DNA of 39,799 bases from Alkalibacillus haloalkaliphilus C5 (GTDB taxonomy: Bacteria; Bacillota; Bacilli; Bacillales; Alkalibacillaceae). Made by a program: the position numbers and the translations under genes. Positions 9,316 through 18,226 of the stretch are shown piece after piece. Under the pieces are notes generated by a model, which was given only the letters and a program-made list of their open reading frames with translations, searched no databases and was not told the DNA's origin. The stretch lies in assembly GCF_000269905.1 (NCBI RefSeq), contig NZ_AKIF01000004.1, positions 1 through 39,799 on the forward strand, in the 5' to 3' direction. The stretch's first letter is position 1, and each line of letters opens with the position of its first letter.

Positions 9316-11121
9316 GTGTCAGAAGCTACCGGTTTAAAAACGAGGGAAAAGGTCCCAACAGAATTAACGTGGGATTTGGAAGCTATTTTTGCTACAGATG
9401 AAGAATGGGAACAAGCGTTTAAAGATCTGCAACAAGAATTTCCGAAAATCGCAGAGTATAAAGGTCGTATAGCTGAGTCGGCAGACAATTTGTTAGCGGT
9501 ATTAAAGCTTGAAGATGGATTACGTATTCGTCTACAAAAAGTGTTTGTTTACTCACATATGCGCTCGGATCAAGATACGACAAACAGTAAATATCAAGAC
9601 CAAGATGCACGTGCTAAGTCGTTAATTACTCAAATGATGAGTGCGTTTAGTTTCGTAACACCAGAGATCTTAGCGATGGATGATGAGAAAATTGAGAAGT
9701 TTATTCAAGAAAATGATGAACTTAAGCATTATGATAAGACGTTAAAAGACATTATGAAGTCTCGTCCACACGTCTTATCAGAAAAAGAAGAAGCGCTACT
9801 AGCTGAAGTGTCAGAAGTGACTTCAACACCAGGTAATGCGTTTAGTATGTTAAATAATGCGGACATTGAGTTTCCAACGATTAAAGATGAGAATGGGGAA
9901 GAGGTTCAATTATCACACGGGCGTTACCGTGAGTTTTTAGACTCTAAGGATCGTTCTGTGCGCCAACAAGCATTTGAAAAGATGTATGAAACGTTTGGTC
10001 AGTATAAAAATACTTTCTCAGCAACGTTAAGCGGCCAAGTTAAGAAAGCGAACTTCTTTGCGAAAGCGCGCAATTATAATTCAGCTCGTGAAGCGGCTTT
10101 AGATAAAAACAATATCCCTGAAAAAGTGTACGATAATTTAGTCGACGCTGTAAATGAACGTTTATCTTCTTTACATCGCTACATGGATTTAAAGAAGAAA
10201 GCTTTAGGTGTAGATGAATTACACATGTATGACATTTATACACCGCTAGTCGATGAGAAGATTAAGGTAACAATTGATGAGGCGAAAGACTATGTGCTTA
10301 AAGGTTTAGAGCCTTTAGGTGAAGAATATACGTCAATTGTACAACAAGGTTATGAGGAGCGTTGGATCGACTGGTTAGAAACAAAAGGAAAGCGTAGTGG
10401 TGCTTACTCTTCTGGCGGTTATTTAACGAACCCATATATTTTAATGAACTGGCAAGACAATGTCGATAACTTATTTACGTTAGCTCACGAATTAGGTCAC
10501 TCATTACACAGTTACTATACGCGTAAATATCAAGAGCCACGTTACGGTGACTATTCAATCTTCGTAGCTGAAGTTGCTTCGACTGCCAATGAAGCACTAT
10601 TAAATGATTATTTATTAAAGACGCTAGATGAGAAGAAAAAACGTTTATATCTATTAAACAACTTCTTAGAAGGCTTTAGAGGTACTGTGTTCCGTCAGAC
10701 GATGTTTGCTGAGTTCGAACACGAAATTCACCAACGTGATCAAAATGGTGAAGCATTAACTGCTGAGAAGCTTACAGAAATCTACTATAACTTAAATAAG
10801 AAGTATTTCGGAGATGACGTCCACGTTGATGAGGCAATTGGCTTAGAGTGGGCTCGTATTCCACACTTCTATATGGGGTATTACGTATATCAATATTCAA
10901 CAGGTTATTCAGCGGCAACAGCACTAGCTGCTAAAATTTTAGAAGAAGGCGAACCAGCTGTTGAACGTTACAAAGATTTCTTAAAAGCTGGAAGCAGCGA
11001 AGATCCAATCGATGTACTGAAAAAAGCAGGCGTTGATATGACGACAAAAGCACCAATTTTAGAAGCATTGGATGTATTCGAACAAAAATTAGATGAGTTT
11101 GAAGCATTATTAAGTGAATAG
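9316..11121 (+). CDS. pepF: Oligoendopeptidase F, M3 metallopeptidase
   Basis: A 601-aa cytoplasmic zinc peptidase that cuts short peptides. The metal site is HELGH (H391, E392, H395), within AHELGHSLHSYY. The third ligand is expected in the downstream EVASTANEALL segment. There is no signal peptide. GTG 9316 lies seven bases after TAGGAGGT, a strong ribosome binding site that decides the start. PepF of B. subtilis can degrade signalling peptides when overproduced, and the gene follows coiA there too. Confidence 0.95.
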   Translation: MSEATGLKTREKVPTELTWDLEAIFATDEEWEQAFKDLQQEFPKIAEYKGRIAESADNLLAVLKLEDGLRIRLQKVFVYSHMRSDQDTTNSKYQDQDARAKSLITQMMSAFSFVTPEILAMDDEKIEKFIQENDELKHYDKTLKDIMKSRPHVLSEKEEALLAEVSEVTSTPGNAFSMLNNADIEFPTIKDENGEEVQLSHGRYREFLDSKDRSVRQQAFEKMYETFGQYKNTFSATLSGQVKKANFFAKARNYNSAREAALDKNNIPEKVYDNLVDAVNERLSSLHRYMDLKKKALGVDELHMYDIYTPLVDEKIKVTIDEAKDYVLKGLEPLGEEYTSIVQQGYEERWIDWLETKGKRSGAYSSGGYLTNPYILMNWQDNVDNLFTLAHELGHSLHSYYTRKYQEPRYGDYSIFVAEVASTANEALLNDYLLKTLDEKKKRLYLLNNFLEGFRGTVFRQTMFAEFEHEIHQRDQNGEALTAEKLTEIYYNLNKKYFGDDVHVDEAIGLEWARIPHFYMGYYVYQYSTGYSAATALAAKILEEGEPAVERYKDFLKAGSSEDPIDVLKKAGVDMTTKAPILEALDVFEQKLDEFEALLSE

Positions 11122-11136
11122 ATGATATCAAAAATG

Positions 11137-11168
11137 AGCCGGCTACTTTAAGTAGTCGGCTTATTTTT
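11137..11168 (+). terminator. Terminator of pepF
   Basis: A stem of about 12 bp (11137-11148 with 11151-11162, one G-T pair) with a very short loop, then TTATTTTTGT. Confidence 0.8.
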
Positions 11169-11231
11169 GTAATAGCTCATAGAAGCACAAAATAAGCTCG
11201 CAGGCCACAAATTTCGACAAAACAATCAAAT

Positions 11232-11268
11232 AAAAAACCCCTCCAGAACAACTCTTGAGGGTTAATGA
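11232..11268 (-). terminator. Terminator at the end of the spxH operon
   Basis: On the minus strand AACCCTC and GGAGGGGTT form a stem with one bulge, followed by TTTTTTATT. The stem begins at the stop codon of the small membrane protein gene. Confidence 0.75.
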
Positions 11269-11450
11269 AAACGTCGCGTCGTGCGACTGAACGAGTTTCT
11301 TTGTGTAATCGCAGAAATAAACAGAAATAAAACTAAAAACAGGAGTGGAAAAGAGATCCACCTAGGCACTAATTGCATCATACCTAACATATTAAAGAAA
11401 AAAGCACCTATAATCAGAATCAACCAAAAGAGAAGTTGGACCATGTGCAT
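11262..11450 (-). CDS. Small membrane protein, 62 aa
   Basis: A short hydrophobic protein with two predicted membrane segments (about residues 3-24 and 33-49) and a basic, Arg-rich C-terminal tail (QRNSFSRTTRRFH). The ATG is preceded by AGAAGGGA at good spacing. It is the last gene of the minus-strand group, 48 nt after spxH, and a terminator directly follows it. B. subtilis has a small gene of similar size, yizD, near spxH; this may be its counterpart, but I cannot confirm that without alignment. Confidence 0.65.
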   Translation of the reverse strand: MHMVQLLFWLILIIGAFFFNMLGMMQLVPRWISFPLLFLVLFLFISAITQRNSFSRTTRRFH

Positions 11451-11498
11451 CGTTCCCTTCTTTGATATCCATCATATGGTGCTTTTAATGAAAATATT

Positions 11499-12392
11499 CT
11501 AGTTGTCTTGTTTTATATATTTCCAAAAGGTTCCGTGCTTTACAGGAAAACGGTCTACATTACGAGATAATTGCAGTTTCTTTAACTCTTTTTCTGTCTT
11601 TTCTTCCGACCAGTCAAAGACGACGGATACTTCTTTGGATGCGACAAATTCAAAATGATTTAAAAAATCGATAAGTTCTGGTTTTACTGAAGGGCGTGGT
11701 TTACGATCCATCACCTCAAATAATGCGCGAATGTAAGTGTCATAATTATAAAGTCCGCAAACTTTCAATCCGTCTTCTTCTTTCTCACGATTGAACATGA
11801 CCATTGCTGGTGTTTGTTCAACTTCCATCTCTCTAGCAACATGTATGTCGCATTTTAGAGCTTTCTTTGCTGTTTTGGAATGTAAGTCTTTCTTAAACTC
11901 CTCTACATCCAAATTGACTTTTTCAGCAACCTCTATTAGCACGTTTTCATCTGAAATGTTTTGTCTGTCTAAAAATAAATATTCGCGTAATTTACGTAAG
12001 TACTTTGTACCTAATCGTTGGCCTTGAAGTTCAGCTGCTTTGATCGCCAGTGACGTTAAAATTGGTGTCGATACGGGATTCGATTCAAATCCATTGTCAC
12101 AGTTCATCCCTGTACGTCTCGAAACTTTTCGCCAAGAAAAGTGACTCTTCGTTCTCTTTAAAGTTGGGACGTTCATTTCGGTTGATTTTCCTGTAACGAT
12201 CGTGCGCAATTTAAAATAGCAGCCATATTCCATCGCTAGCTTTTTTATATATGGTTCAAAAGACCAACAGTCCGGGCAAAGCGGATCGACAAATAAATAT
12301 ATTTCTACTGGTTTATTTAGTAAGTTACAAAAGTCAACTTGGGAATTATCATTCGATGCAAGATTGTTCATAACATCTGCTGTTTGATCCAT
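11499..12392 (-). CDS. spxH: SpxH (YjbH), ClpXP adaptor for Spx degradation
   Basis: A DsbA-like thioredoxin-fold protein of about 297 aa that binds Spx and speeds its degradation by ClpXP. The motif C39-P-D-C42 (VDPLCPDCWSFEP) is kept. Other family blocks are AAELQGQRLGTKYLRKLRE, SDENVLIEVAEK and FVASKEV near the C terminus. The start is uncertain: ATG 12392 and GTG 12395 both lie downstream of AAGGGGA, with GTG better spaced; a longer form from TTG 12413 would start before the ribosome binding site and is unlikely. It lies 26 nt after the globin gene, so both are one transcript. With spx at 4002 the window holds both the regulator and its degradation adaptor. Confidence 0.93.
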   Translation of the reverse strand: MDQTADVMNNLASNDNSQVDFCNLLNKPVEIYLFVDPLCPDCWSFEPYIKKLAMEYGCYFKLRTIVTGKSTEMNVPTLKRTKSHFSWRKVSRRTGMNCDNGFESNPVSTPILTSLAIKAAELQGQRLGTKYLRKLREYLFLDRQNISDENVLIEVAEKVNLDVEEFKKDLHSKTAKKALKCDIHVAREMEVEQTPAMVMFNREKEEDGLKVCGLYNYDTYIRALFEVMDRKPRPSVKPELIDFLNHFEFVASKEVSVVFDWSEEKTEKELKKLQLSRNVDRFPVKHGTFWKYIKQDN

Positions 12393-12418
12393 CACATCGA
12401 TTTCCCCTTTCAAACAAT

Positions 12419-12802
12419 TTACTCCGGTGTGTTCATCATATGGTTAGCAGTCATCGTTAGCCTTTCGAAAATAGAGCTTCTGTAAGGCTCATCAATTTCA
12501 GCTTCATCTAATGCTTTTGCCATACAATCTAACCAAGCATCACGACGTGTTGGTGTGATTTGAAATGGCATATGTCTAGCTCTAAGCATAGGGTGACCAT
12601 GTTCTTGAATATATAGTTGTGGTCCACCGAAAAATTGTGTTAAAAATTGTTTTTGTTTTCTTCTCGTTTCGGTTAAATCATCTGGAAAGATCGGAATGAG
12701 GTCAGGATGTTCGGCTACACGTTTATAAAAAGCATCTACTAAACGTTCAACAGCCTCTTCTCCTCCGATTGCTTCATAAATGTTTGCTTGTGAATGGGAC
12801 AT
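12419..12802 (-). CDS. yjbI: Truncated haemoglobin, group II (YjbI-like)
   Basis: A 127-aa 2-on-2 globin. Tyr B10 is likely Y26 (AFYKRV) and the proximal His is H77 (RARHMPFQI). The PQLYIQEHGHPMLRARH segment is typical of group II globins. I place the start at ATG 12802 (MSHSQANIYEAIGG), seven bases after GAGAGG, not at an upstream in-frame ATG that would add 34 atypical residues. It is first in an operon with spxH, as in B. subtilis, where it has been tied to oxidative damage protection. It has its own promoter at 12830-12858. Confidence 0.93.
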   Translation of the reverse strand: MSHSQANIYEAIGGEEAVERLVDAFYKRVAEHPDLIPIFPDDLTETRRKQKQFLTQFFGGPQLYIQEHGHPMLRARHMPFQITPTRRDAWLDCMAKALDEAEIDEPYRSSIFERLTMTANHMMNTPE

Positions 12803-12829
12803 ATAAATTCCTCTCTCTCTTTGTTCTAT

Positions 12830-12858
12830 ATTGTAGCAACCGCTAAGCGCAGTATCAA
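12830..12858 (-). promoter_or_regulatory. Promoter of the yjbI-spxH operon
   Basis: On the minus strand, -35 TTGATA (12858-12853), 17 nt, -10 TACAAT (12835-12830), 28 nt before the globin start. Confidence 0.75.
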
Positions 12859-12925
12859 TTAATATGAATAGGGAAATGCTGTTAACAAGGAAACTTCCGA
12901 TCATTGTGCGATACTGTAGAGGTTG

Positions 12926-13498
12926 TTATTTTTTTACAGTTGCAAAGAAACGTGCAATTTTATTAGAAGTTTCTCGTTTTTCTATTTGAAATTTCTCTAA
13001 TAGCTCTGTAAATAGTTGTTTGCCATATTCATAGTCATAAGCCTCGAGTTCTAGTTCATAGTCTTCAGTTTGATTATATTGACTATGGTCTAAAACAATT
13101 ATATATTGATCGTTTTTCTCTTCGTAGCGGTTTGTTTGTAAAGCACCTTTGTAAGAAAGTTGGTCACCAGTTACGCCGATCTCGTCCAACTGTTTCTTTA
13201 TATTAAAAGGTAGAGTAATATCGTCGTTAAGCCAGTCGTTGAATTGTTGTTCGGTTATAATGTCATGGGTTTCTAATAGACCGTTTTCGACAGGTTGTTT
13301 CAAGGTTGCTATGTATTCACCATTTTTTTCACGAATTCTTAGTGCAGCACGTTTAGAGCGCAATTCAAAATCATCAGTTTCAAAATAGTAGTTAATCTGT
13401 TGTTTAATCTGTGAAGAGTCTTTAATATAATGTGCAGCTAAACGTTCGTATTCTTCTTTTGTTAGTAAGTTTTTAAATTCAATTTCAATTTCCTGCAT
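12926..13498 (-). CDS. yjbK: CYTH domain (triphosphate tunnel) protein YjbK
   Basis: A 190-aa CYTH protein. The ExExK signature E5-I-E7-F-K9 is at the N terminus, followed by alternating basic and acidic strands (ALRIREKNG, YIATLKQP, YELELEAYD) that line the tunnel binding metal-triphosphate. Members cleave inorganic triphosphate or thiamine triphosphate, or make cAMP; this branch is most likely a triphosphatase. The start is ATG 13498 after GAGGTGAGACA, giving the same length as B. subtilis YjbK. It lies divergent to the alarmone synthetase gene, as in B. subtilis. The lytic transglycosylase gene yjbJ that sits beside it in B. subtilis is absent here. Confidence 0.9.
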   Translation of the reverse strand: MQEIEIEFKNLLTKEEYERLAAHYIKDSSQIKQQINYYFETDDFELRSKRAALRIREKNGEYIATLKQPVENGLLETHDIITEQQFNDWLNDDITLPFNIKKQLDEIGVTGDQLSYKGALQTNRYEEKNDQYIIVLDHSQYNQTEDYELELEAYDYEYGKQLFTELLEKFQIEKRETSNKIARFFATVKK

Positions 13499-13578
13499 TG
13501 TCTCACCTCTCGCTAAACTCATTCCCATTATGCAGGATAAATTTGTTAGATTCAACGATTATGGCAGTGCGGAAATTA

Positions 13579-13587
13579 TGGTACAAT
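13579..13587 (+). promoter_or_regulatory. Extended -10 promoter of the sasB-nadK-yjbO operon
   Basis: TGGTACAAT (13579-13587) is an extended -10, about 44 nt before the chosen start; no strong -35 is visible. Confidence 0.5.
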
Positions 13588-13630
13588 GAGTTTAGTGTGA
13601 AGACATCATGTGAAAGTGGGGGAGAACCGT

Positions 13631-14245
13631 TTGAAATGGGATATCTTTTTAGCACCATACAGCCAAGCAGTAGATGAATTAAAGATTAAACTAAAAGGAA
13701 TGCGTAAACAATTTGATTACGAGTCTCGACATTCTCCCATTGAGTTTGTCACAGGTCGAGTAAAGCCAATTACTAGTATTGTTGATAAAGCTAAAAGGCG
13801 AGAAATTCCGATCCCGAAAATAGAAGAAGAAGTACAAGATATAGCAGGTTTAAGAGTTGTCTGTCCTTTCGTGGATGACATTTATGAAGTCGTTGACATG
13901 ATTCGGGCACGACAAGATTTTGACATAGTAGAAGAGAAAGATTATATAGAGAAAAATAAAGAAAGTGGTTACCGCTCTTATCACGTCATCATTTCATACC
14001 CGGTTGAAACGATTCACGGTGAGAAGCGGATTTTAGCTGAAGTTCAAATTCGTACATTAGCCATGAATTTCTGGGCAATTAATGAGCATTCTTTAAATTA
14101 TAAATACTCTGGGCAAATGCCTTCAGATGTAACACAACGGTTGAAAAATGCCGCTGAAGCTGCATTTCGACTGGATGAAGAAATGTCGAAAATTAGAAAA
14201 GAAATACGCGATGCACAAGAATTTTTCCGACGTAAAAAAGATTAG
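13631..14245 (+). CDS. sasB: Small alarmone synthetase (RelQ/SasB, YjbM)
   Basis: A 204-aa single-domain (p)ppGpp synthetase that transfers pyrophosphate from ATP to GDP or GTP. RelA/SpoT synthetase motifs are present: FVTGRVKPITSIVDKA, DIAGLRVVCPFVDDIY, SGYRSYHVI and AEVQIRTLAMNFWAINEHS. There is no hydrolase or TGS/ACT domain, which marks the RelQ class. I choose TTG 13631, six bases after GGGGGAG, because it gives the N terminus LKWDIFLAPY matching the family; an upstream GTG at 13610 would include the ribosome binding site in the gene. It heads an operon with NAD kinase 29 nt downstream. Confidence 0.93.
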   Translation: MKWDIFLAPYSQAVDELKIKLKGMRKQFDYESRHSPIEFVTGRVKPITSIVDKAKRREIPIPKIEEEVQDIAGLRVVCPFVDDIYEVVDMIRARQDFDIVEEKDYIEKNKESGYRSYHVIISYPVETIHGEKRILAEVQIRTLAMNFWAINEHSLNYKYSGQMPSDVTQRLKNAAEAAFRLDEEMSKIRKEIRDAQEFFRRKKD

Positions 14246-14274
14246 CGTTTTAGACTCGATAAAGGTGGGTTGAA

Positions 14275-15084
14275 GTGAAGTTTGCAGTACAGTGCCGAGG
14301 CGACCAAGCTTCCAAAGAGATTAAATCAAAGTTTAAAAGTTATTTGTCTGAATTTAAGATGGAGTATAACGAAGAAGAGCCCGACTTAGTCATTTCAGTT
14401 GGTGGTGATGGTACGTTGTTAGAAGCTTTTCACCGTTATGTCCACAGGCTGAATGAGACAGCGTTCATCGGTGTACATACAGGGCACTTAGGGTTTTATG
14501 CTGATTGGGTACCAGAAGAACTGGAAAAGTTAATCATTGAAATAGCGAGAACGCCATTTCAAGTTGTTGAGTACCCATTGTTAGAGTTAACGATTAGACC
14601 TGAAGAGTATGATGAAGAACATTGTTACTTAGCGTTAAATGAGATTTCAGTTAAAACGGCTGAAGGTTCTGTCGTATTGGACGTTGAGATTAAAGGTGAG
14701 CATTTTGAAACGTTCCGTGGTGATGGATTATGTATTTCGACGCCATCAGGTTCTACGGCCTATAATAAAGCATTAGGCGGAGCAATTATTCATCCGTCAC
14801 TAGAAGCTTTCCAAATTACGGAGATGGCTTCAATTAACAACCGTGTGTTCCGTACAGTCGGTTCGCCACTTATTTTACCAAAACATCATACAGCGGTAAT
14901 GAAACCGAAAAGTGACAGAACGTTTTTAATTACGATTGATCATTTAACTATGAACTTTAATCATGTTCACAGTATTCAATGTCGTGTCGCAAAAGAACGT
15001 GTTCGTTTTGCGCGATTCCGACCGTTTCCGTTTTGGAAACGCGTGCACGATTCATTTATTTCAAATGAAAGAACAGAATTCTAG
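14275..15084 (+). CDS. nadK: NAD kinase
   Basis: A 269-aa ATP-NAD kinase producing NADP. GGDGT is at residues 43-47 with catalytic D45. LALNEISVK and the [17 protein letters not shown] block are the expected substrate loop segments. GTG 14275 follows AAAGGTGG at six bases. It corresponds to B. subtilis yjbN/ppnKA (nadF). It is sandwiched between alarmone synthetase and pseudouridine synthase genes in one transcript. The order of the operon is conserved in Bacilli except that yjbL is missing upstream. Confidence 0.95.
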   Translation: MKFAVQCRGDQASKEIKSKFKSYLSEFKMEYNEEEPDLVISVGGDGTLLEAFHRYVHRLNETAFIGVHTGHLGFYADWVPEELEKLIIEIARTPFQVVEYPLLELTIRPEEYDEEHCYLALNEISVKTAEGSVVLDVEIKGEHFETFRGDGLCISTPSGSTAYNKALGGAIIHPSLEAFQITEMASINNRVFRTVGSPLILPKHHTAVMKPKSDRTFLITIDHLTMNFNHVHSIQCRVAKERVRFARFRPFPFWKRVHDSFISNERTEF

Positions 15085-15097
15085 GTGTGAGAAGCAA

Positions 15098-15961
15098 ATG
15101 AATATTTCATGGTCGATTACTAGAAAACATCATCAGTGGCTCGTACGTGACTATTTACTGCACGTGCGAGCTTTTTCTAACCGCTTATTAAAAGAAGTGA
15201 AAAAAGAAGGAGCCATTTTAATTAATGGCGAATCGGTTAAGGTAAGGAAGGAAATGGTTACAGGCGATGTCTTAACTGTTCAGTTTCCAGCTGAAAAAAG
15301 AAGTGACGCAGTCGAACCAAAGTATATGCCTCTTCAAATTGTGTATGAAGATGATTATTTATTAATTGTTAATAAACGAAGGGGTTTGGCTATCTCACCG
15401 AATATGAATGATTTGAAAGAGTCAACGTTAGCTAATGGCGTATTGCATTATTTTGATACTCAATCGATTAATGCAACTTACCATGTCGTAACCCGTTTAG
15501 ATCGCTATACTTCAGGTTTAGTGTTAATTGCTAAAAACCGATACATCCATCATCTATTGCAACAAAGTGAGATTAAAAGAGTGTATGAGGCGTTTGTAAC
15601 TGGTCATTTGGAGCAATCGAGTGGAACAATAGATTTACCAATCGCACGTAACCTACCTTCAATCATCGAACGAAAAGTAAGTGATAAAGGAAAGCGAGCC
15701 GTTACGCATTACCGTGTAAAACGGGTAGTCGCGCAAGGCTCGCAAGTTGAAGTGGAACTTGAAACAGGTCGAACACATCAAATTCGTGTTCATTTTGCCC
15801 ATATAGGCCACCCGTTAATTGGTGATGACTTATATGGTGGTCATCATCAATTAACAGGACAAGCGTTACATTGTGGGTGGATTACGATTGAACATCCGAT
15901 TCACAATAAAATAGTCCATGCTTATGCTAACAAGCCGAATGCACTGAAGCGGTTAACTTAG
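15098..15961 (+). CDS. yjbO: RluA-family pseudouridine synthase (YjbO-like)
   Basis: A 287-aa enzyme that isomerises uridine in RNA, probably ribosomal. An S4-like N-terminal RNA-binding part (about residues 15-60) precedes the catalytic domain with D135 in VTRLDRYTSG. Most family members have HRLD; here the first residue is T, a small departure. ETGRTHQIRVHFAHIGHPL and DDLYGG are standard motifs. The start ATG 15098 follows CTAGGTGTGAGAAG and overlaps nothing, 13 nt after nadK. Its stop overlaps the rodA stop on the other strand by 4 nt, so the two transcripts must run over each other. Confidence 0.9.
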   Translation: MNISWSITRKHHQWLVRDYLLHVRAFSNRLLKEVKKEGAILINGESVKVRKEMVTGDVLTVQFPAEKRSDAVEPKYMPLQIVYEDDYLLIVNKRRGLAISPNMNDLKESTLANGVLHYFDTQSINATYHVVTRLDRYTSGLVLIAKNRYIHHLLQQSEIKRVYEAFVTGHLEQSSGTIDLPIARNLPSIIERKVSDKGKRAVTHYRVKRVVAQGSQVEVELETGRTHQIRVHFAHIGHPLIGDDLYGGHHQLTGQALHCGWITIEHPIHNKIVHAYANKPNALKRLT

Positions 15962-17130
15962 TCATCTGTTTCAAACATGTATTCTTTTTTCCTAGATTGT
16001 ATATTTAGCACAAGGCCAATTGCAGCCATGTAAACGAGTAGTGACGTTCCACCGTAACTTAAGAAAGGTAGTGGAAGTCCGGTTAGTGGTAAAAGCTGAA
16101 TAGACATGCCGATATTTTGGAAAATTTGATAAGAGAACATACCGACGAAACCTACAGCTAAATACGTACCGAATGGGTCACGACAAACGAGTGCAATTTG
16201 AATCATGCGATAGATCATTAAGAAGAACAAAATAATAACTATGCTTGACCCAATAAAGCCAAACTGTTCAGCAATAGCAGTGAAAATCATGTCTGTATGG
16301 CGTTCAGGGATGTAAAGTTCAAAATTACCAATCCCTTTACCAGACAATTCGCCCGATCCGATTACTAACATTGAACGGATCACTTGCATGGCGGAACTTT
16401 GTTCATACAAATGAGGGTCTTGCCATGCTTGAATACGATGAATCGCATGTCCGAATGGCGTATATTCATTAATAAAGTCGATAAACTGTTCAGTGTATAA
16501 AAGGTACATTGCGGCAAGTGAAGCGGCAATTAAGGTGAAAATACCTAGTATTACTAAAATAACTCGCCAACGGATTCCGGATATTAAAGTTAAAAAGCCC
16601 ATAATCGACATAATAACTAACGAAGAACCTAAGTCAGGTTGCATCGCGATTAATGCGAACGGTGGTAATGTTAAGGCAACAATTTTTCCTAACAGTATTA
16701 GATCATATTTTAAGTCTTTGTGCGTCCACTTTTCATTATGTGACGTAATAACATGCGCCAAGGCTATAACAAGAAACACTTTCATGAACTCTGAAGGCTG
16801 TATGGAGCCAATAGGTAAGTCATACCAACGAGTTGCTCCTAGTCGCGTATCGCCCCAAACAAAAAGACCAGCTAACATTAAGATTCCTAATATGTACACT
16901 GGCCAAGCAAGTTTGCGGTAACGATCGAAATCAAGAATCATAATTAACGCAATTCCAACTGTTCCTACTATAAACCACATTAACTGCTGTAAATAGAAGT
17001 TGTTATTGGATAAATAGCCTGGTAAATGAGGTTGTAATGTATATAATGTAAAACTGCTAATCGCAACTAAAGCTGTCATTACAAAGATAAGAAATGTATC
17101 GAGTTTTTTTTCGTTTCCAGTGTTGTCCAT
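15958..17130 (-). CDS. rodA: RodA/FtsW/SpoVE-family (SEDS) protein
   Basis: A 390-aa polytopic glycosyltransferase that polymerises lipid II into glycan strands, working with a class B penicillin-binding protein. About ten membrane segments are visible. SEDS hallmarks are GATRWYDLPIGSIQPSEFMK, ALIAMQPDLGSSLVI and LPLTGLPLPFLSYGGTSLL. The text resembles RodA more than FtsW or SpoVE, but which paralogue it is cannot be settled here. ATG 17130 follows AAAGGAG. In B. subtilis this place is not occupied by a SEDS gene (prpE and yjbQ lie there), so it is a lineage-specific insertion. No terminator hairpin separates it from yjbO. Confidence 0.92.
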   Translation of the reverse strand: MDNTGNEKKLDTFLIFVMTALVAISSFTLYTLQPHLPGYLSNNNFYLQQLMWFIVGTVGIALIMILDFDRYRKLAWPVYILGILMLAGLFVWGDTRLGATRWYDLPIGSIQPSEFMKVFLVIALAHVITSHNEKWTHKDLKYDLILLGKIVALTLPPFALIAMQPDLGSSLVIMSIMGFLTLISGIRWRVILVILGIFTLIAASLAAMYLLYTEQFIDFINEYTPFGHAIHRIQAWQDPHLYEQSSAMQVIRSMLVIGSGELSGKGIGNFELYIPERHTDMIFTAIAEQFGFIGSSIVIILFFLMIYRMIQIALVCRDPFGTYLAVGFVGMFSYQIFQNIGMSIQLLPLTGLPLPFLSYGGTSLLVYMAAIGLVLNIQSRKKEYMFETDD

Positions 17131-17243
17131 GGATATACTCCTTTAAACTAATCATCTATTCTATTTTCGTGCATTTAGGCTAGTTCGTCAATGTGAACTC
17201 GTTAACAGTTTATGAAAGTTTTCAATTAATCTAAAGAAAACAA

Positions 17244-17287
17244 TTGTATCTGTCGTCAATTTTATATAAAATAGTAGTAGGTACTAA
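17244..17287 (+). promoter_or_regulatory. fabI promoter with FapR operator
   Basis: TTGTAT (17244-17249), 17 nt, TAAAAT (17267-17272). ATAGTAGTAGGTACTAA (17271-17287) reads on the other strand as TTAGTACCTACTACTAT, close to the FapR palindrome (TTAGTACCTGATACTAA type). It overlaps the -10 and start point, so the malonyl-CoA-sensing repressor FapR would block initiation. Confidence 0.8.
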
Positions 17288-17328
17288 TAACAAACCATAA
17301 TTTTATGACTGACTAGGAGGTCAATCAA

Positions 17329-18105
17329 ATGACTTTTTCATTAGAAGGTAAAACATATGTTGTAATGGGTGTAGCGAACAGACGCAGTATTGCTTGGGGG
17401 ATTGCTCAAGCGTTACACGATGCAGGTGCTCGTCTAATCTTTACTTATGCCAATGAACGTTTCGAAAAACCTGTACGTGACTTAGCAAAGACATTAGATC
17501 GTGATGACTCTTTATTGTATGAGTGCGACGTAACAGATGACGATGCCATTAATACAACATTCGAAAACATTAAAAATGATGTAGGTGTTATTCATGGATT
17601 AGCTCACTGTATTGCATTTGCAAACCGTGATGAACTGAAAGGTGAATTCATTAATACATCACGTGATGGCTTTTTACTAGCGCATAACATTAGCGCATTT
17701 TCATTAGCAGCAGTATCTCGTGCTGCTAAAGATGTTATGACAGAAGGCGGAAGCATCGTAACACTAACTTATTTAGGTGGCGAGCGTGTTGTTGAGAACT
17801 ACAACGTTATGGGTGTAGCAAAAGCCAGCTTAGATGCAACGATGAAATATGCAGCTAACGATTTAGGTAAGTATGGAATCCGAGTAAACGCAATCTCTGC
17901 TGGTCCAATTCGTACGCTATCTGCTAAAGGTGTTGGCGACTTTAACTCAATTTTACAAGAGATTGAAGAGCGTGCACCATTGCGTAAGCCAGTTACACAA
18001 GAAGAGGTTGGCGACGTTGCTTATTTCTTAATGAGTAATTTATCTCGTGGTATGACAGGTGAGATTTTACACGTCGATAGCGGTTATAACATTTTAGGTC
18101 GATAA
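17329..18105 (+). CDS. fabI: Enoyl-ACP reductase I (FabI)
   Basis: A 258-aa short-chain dehydrogenase that reduces the enoyl-ACP double bond, the last step of each fatty acid elongation cycle. The nucleotide fold GVANRRSIAWGIAQAL is at the N terminus. Catalytic Y158 and K165 are spaced by six residues (ENYNVMGVAKASLDA), and the TYLGGERV segment carries the additional FabI tyrosine. The C terminus GEILHVDSGYNILG is typical. ATG 17329 follows AGGAGGTC. FapR-like control fits membrane lipid homeostasis. It corresponds to B. subtilis yjbW/fabI, also placed beside the cotO gene. Confidence 0.96.
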   Translation: MTFSLEGKTYVVMGVANRRSIAWGIAQALHDAGARLIFTYANERFEKPVRDLAKTLDRDDSLLYECDVTDDDAINTTFENIKNDVGVIHGLAHCIAFANRDELKGEFINTSRDGFLLAHNISAFSLAAVSRAAKDVMTEGGSIVTLTYLGGERVVENYNVMGVAKASLDATMKYAANDLGKYGIRVNAISAGPIRTLSAKGVGDFNSILQEIEERAPLRKPVTQEEVGDVAYFLMSNLSRGMTGEILHVDSGYNILGR

Positions 18106-18117
18106 GAACTTTTAATT

Positions 18118-18160
18118 AGCAAAGTGTTTTCAGTTAATCTGGAAGCACTTTGCTTTTTTA
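18118..18160 (+). terminator. Terminator of fabI
   Basis: A 9-bp stem AGCAAAGTG/CACTTTGCT (18118-18126 with 18146-18154) followed by six T. Confidence 0.85.
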
Positions 18161-18165
18161 TGCTC

Positions 18166-18193
18166 ACTCCTCTAGGCATTTATGCATAAGATA
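18166..18193 (+). promoter_or_regulatory. Sigma-K promoter of cotO
   Basis: AC (18166-18167), 17 nt, CATAAGATA (18185-18193) matches the mother-cell sigma-K consensus AC...CATANNNTA, 34 nt before the gene. Confidence 0.75.
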
Positions 18194-18226
18194 AGGTGAA
18201 AAGAAGTCAAGAGAGGAGATTGACTC

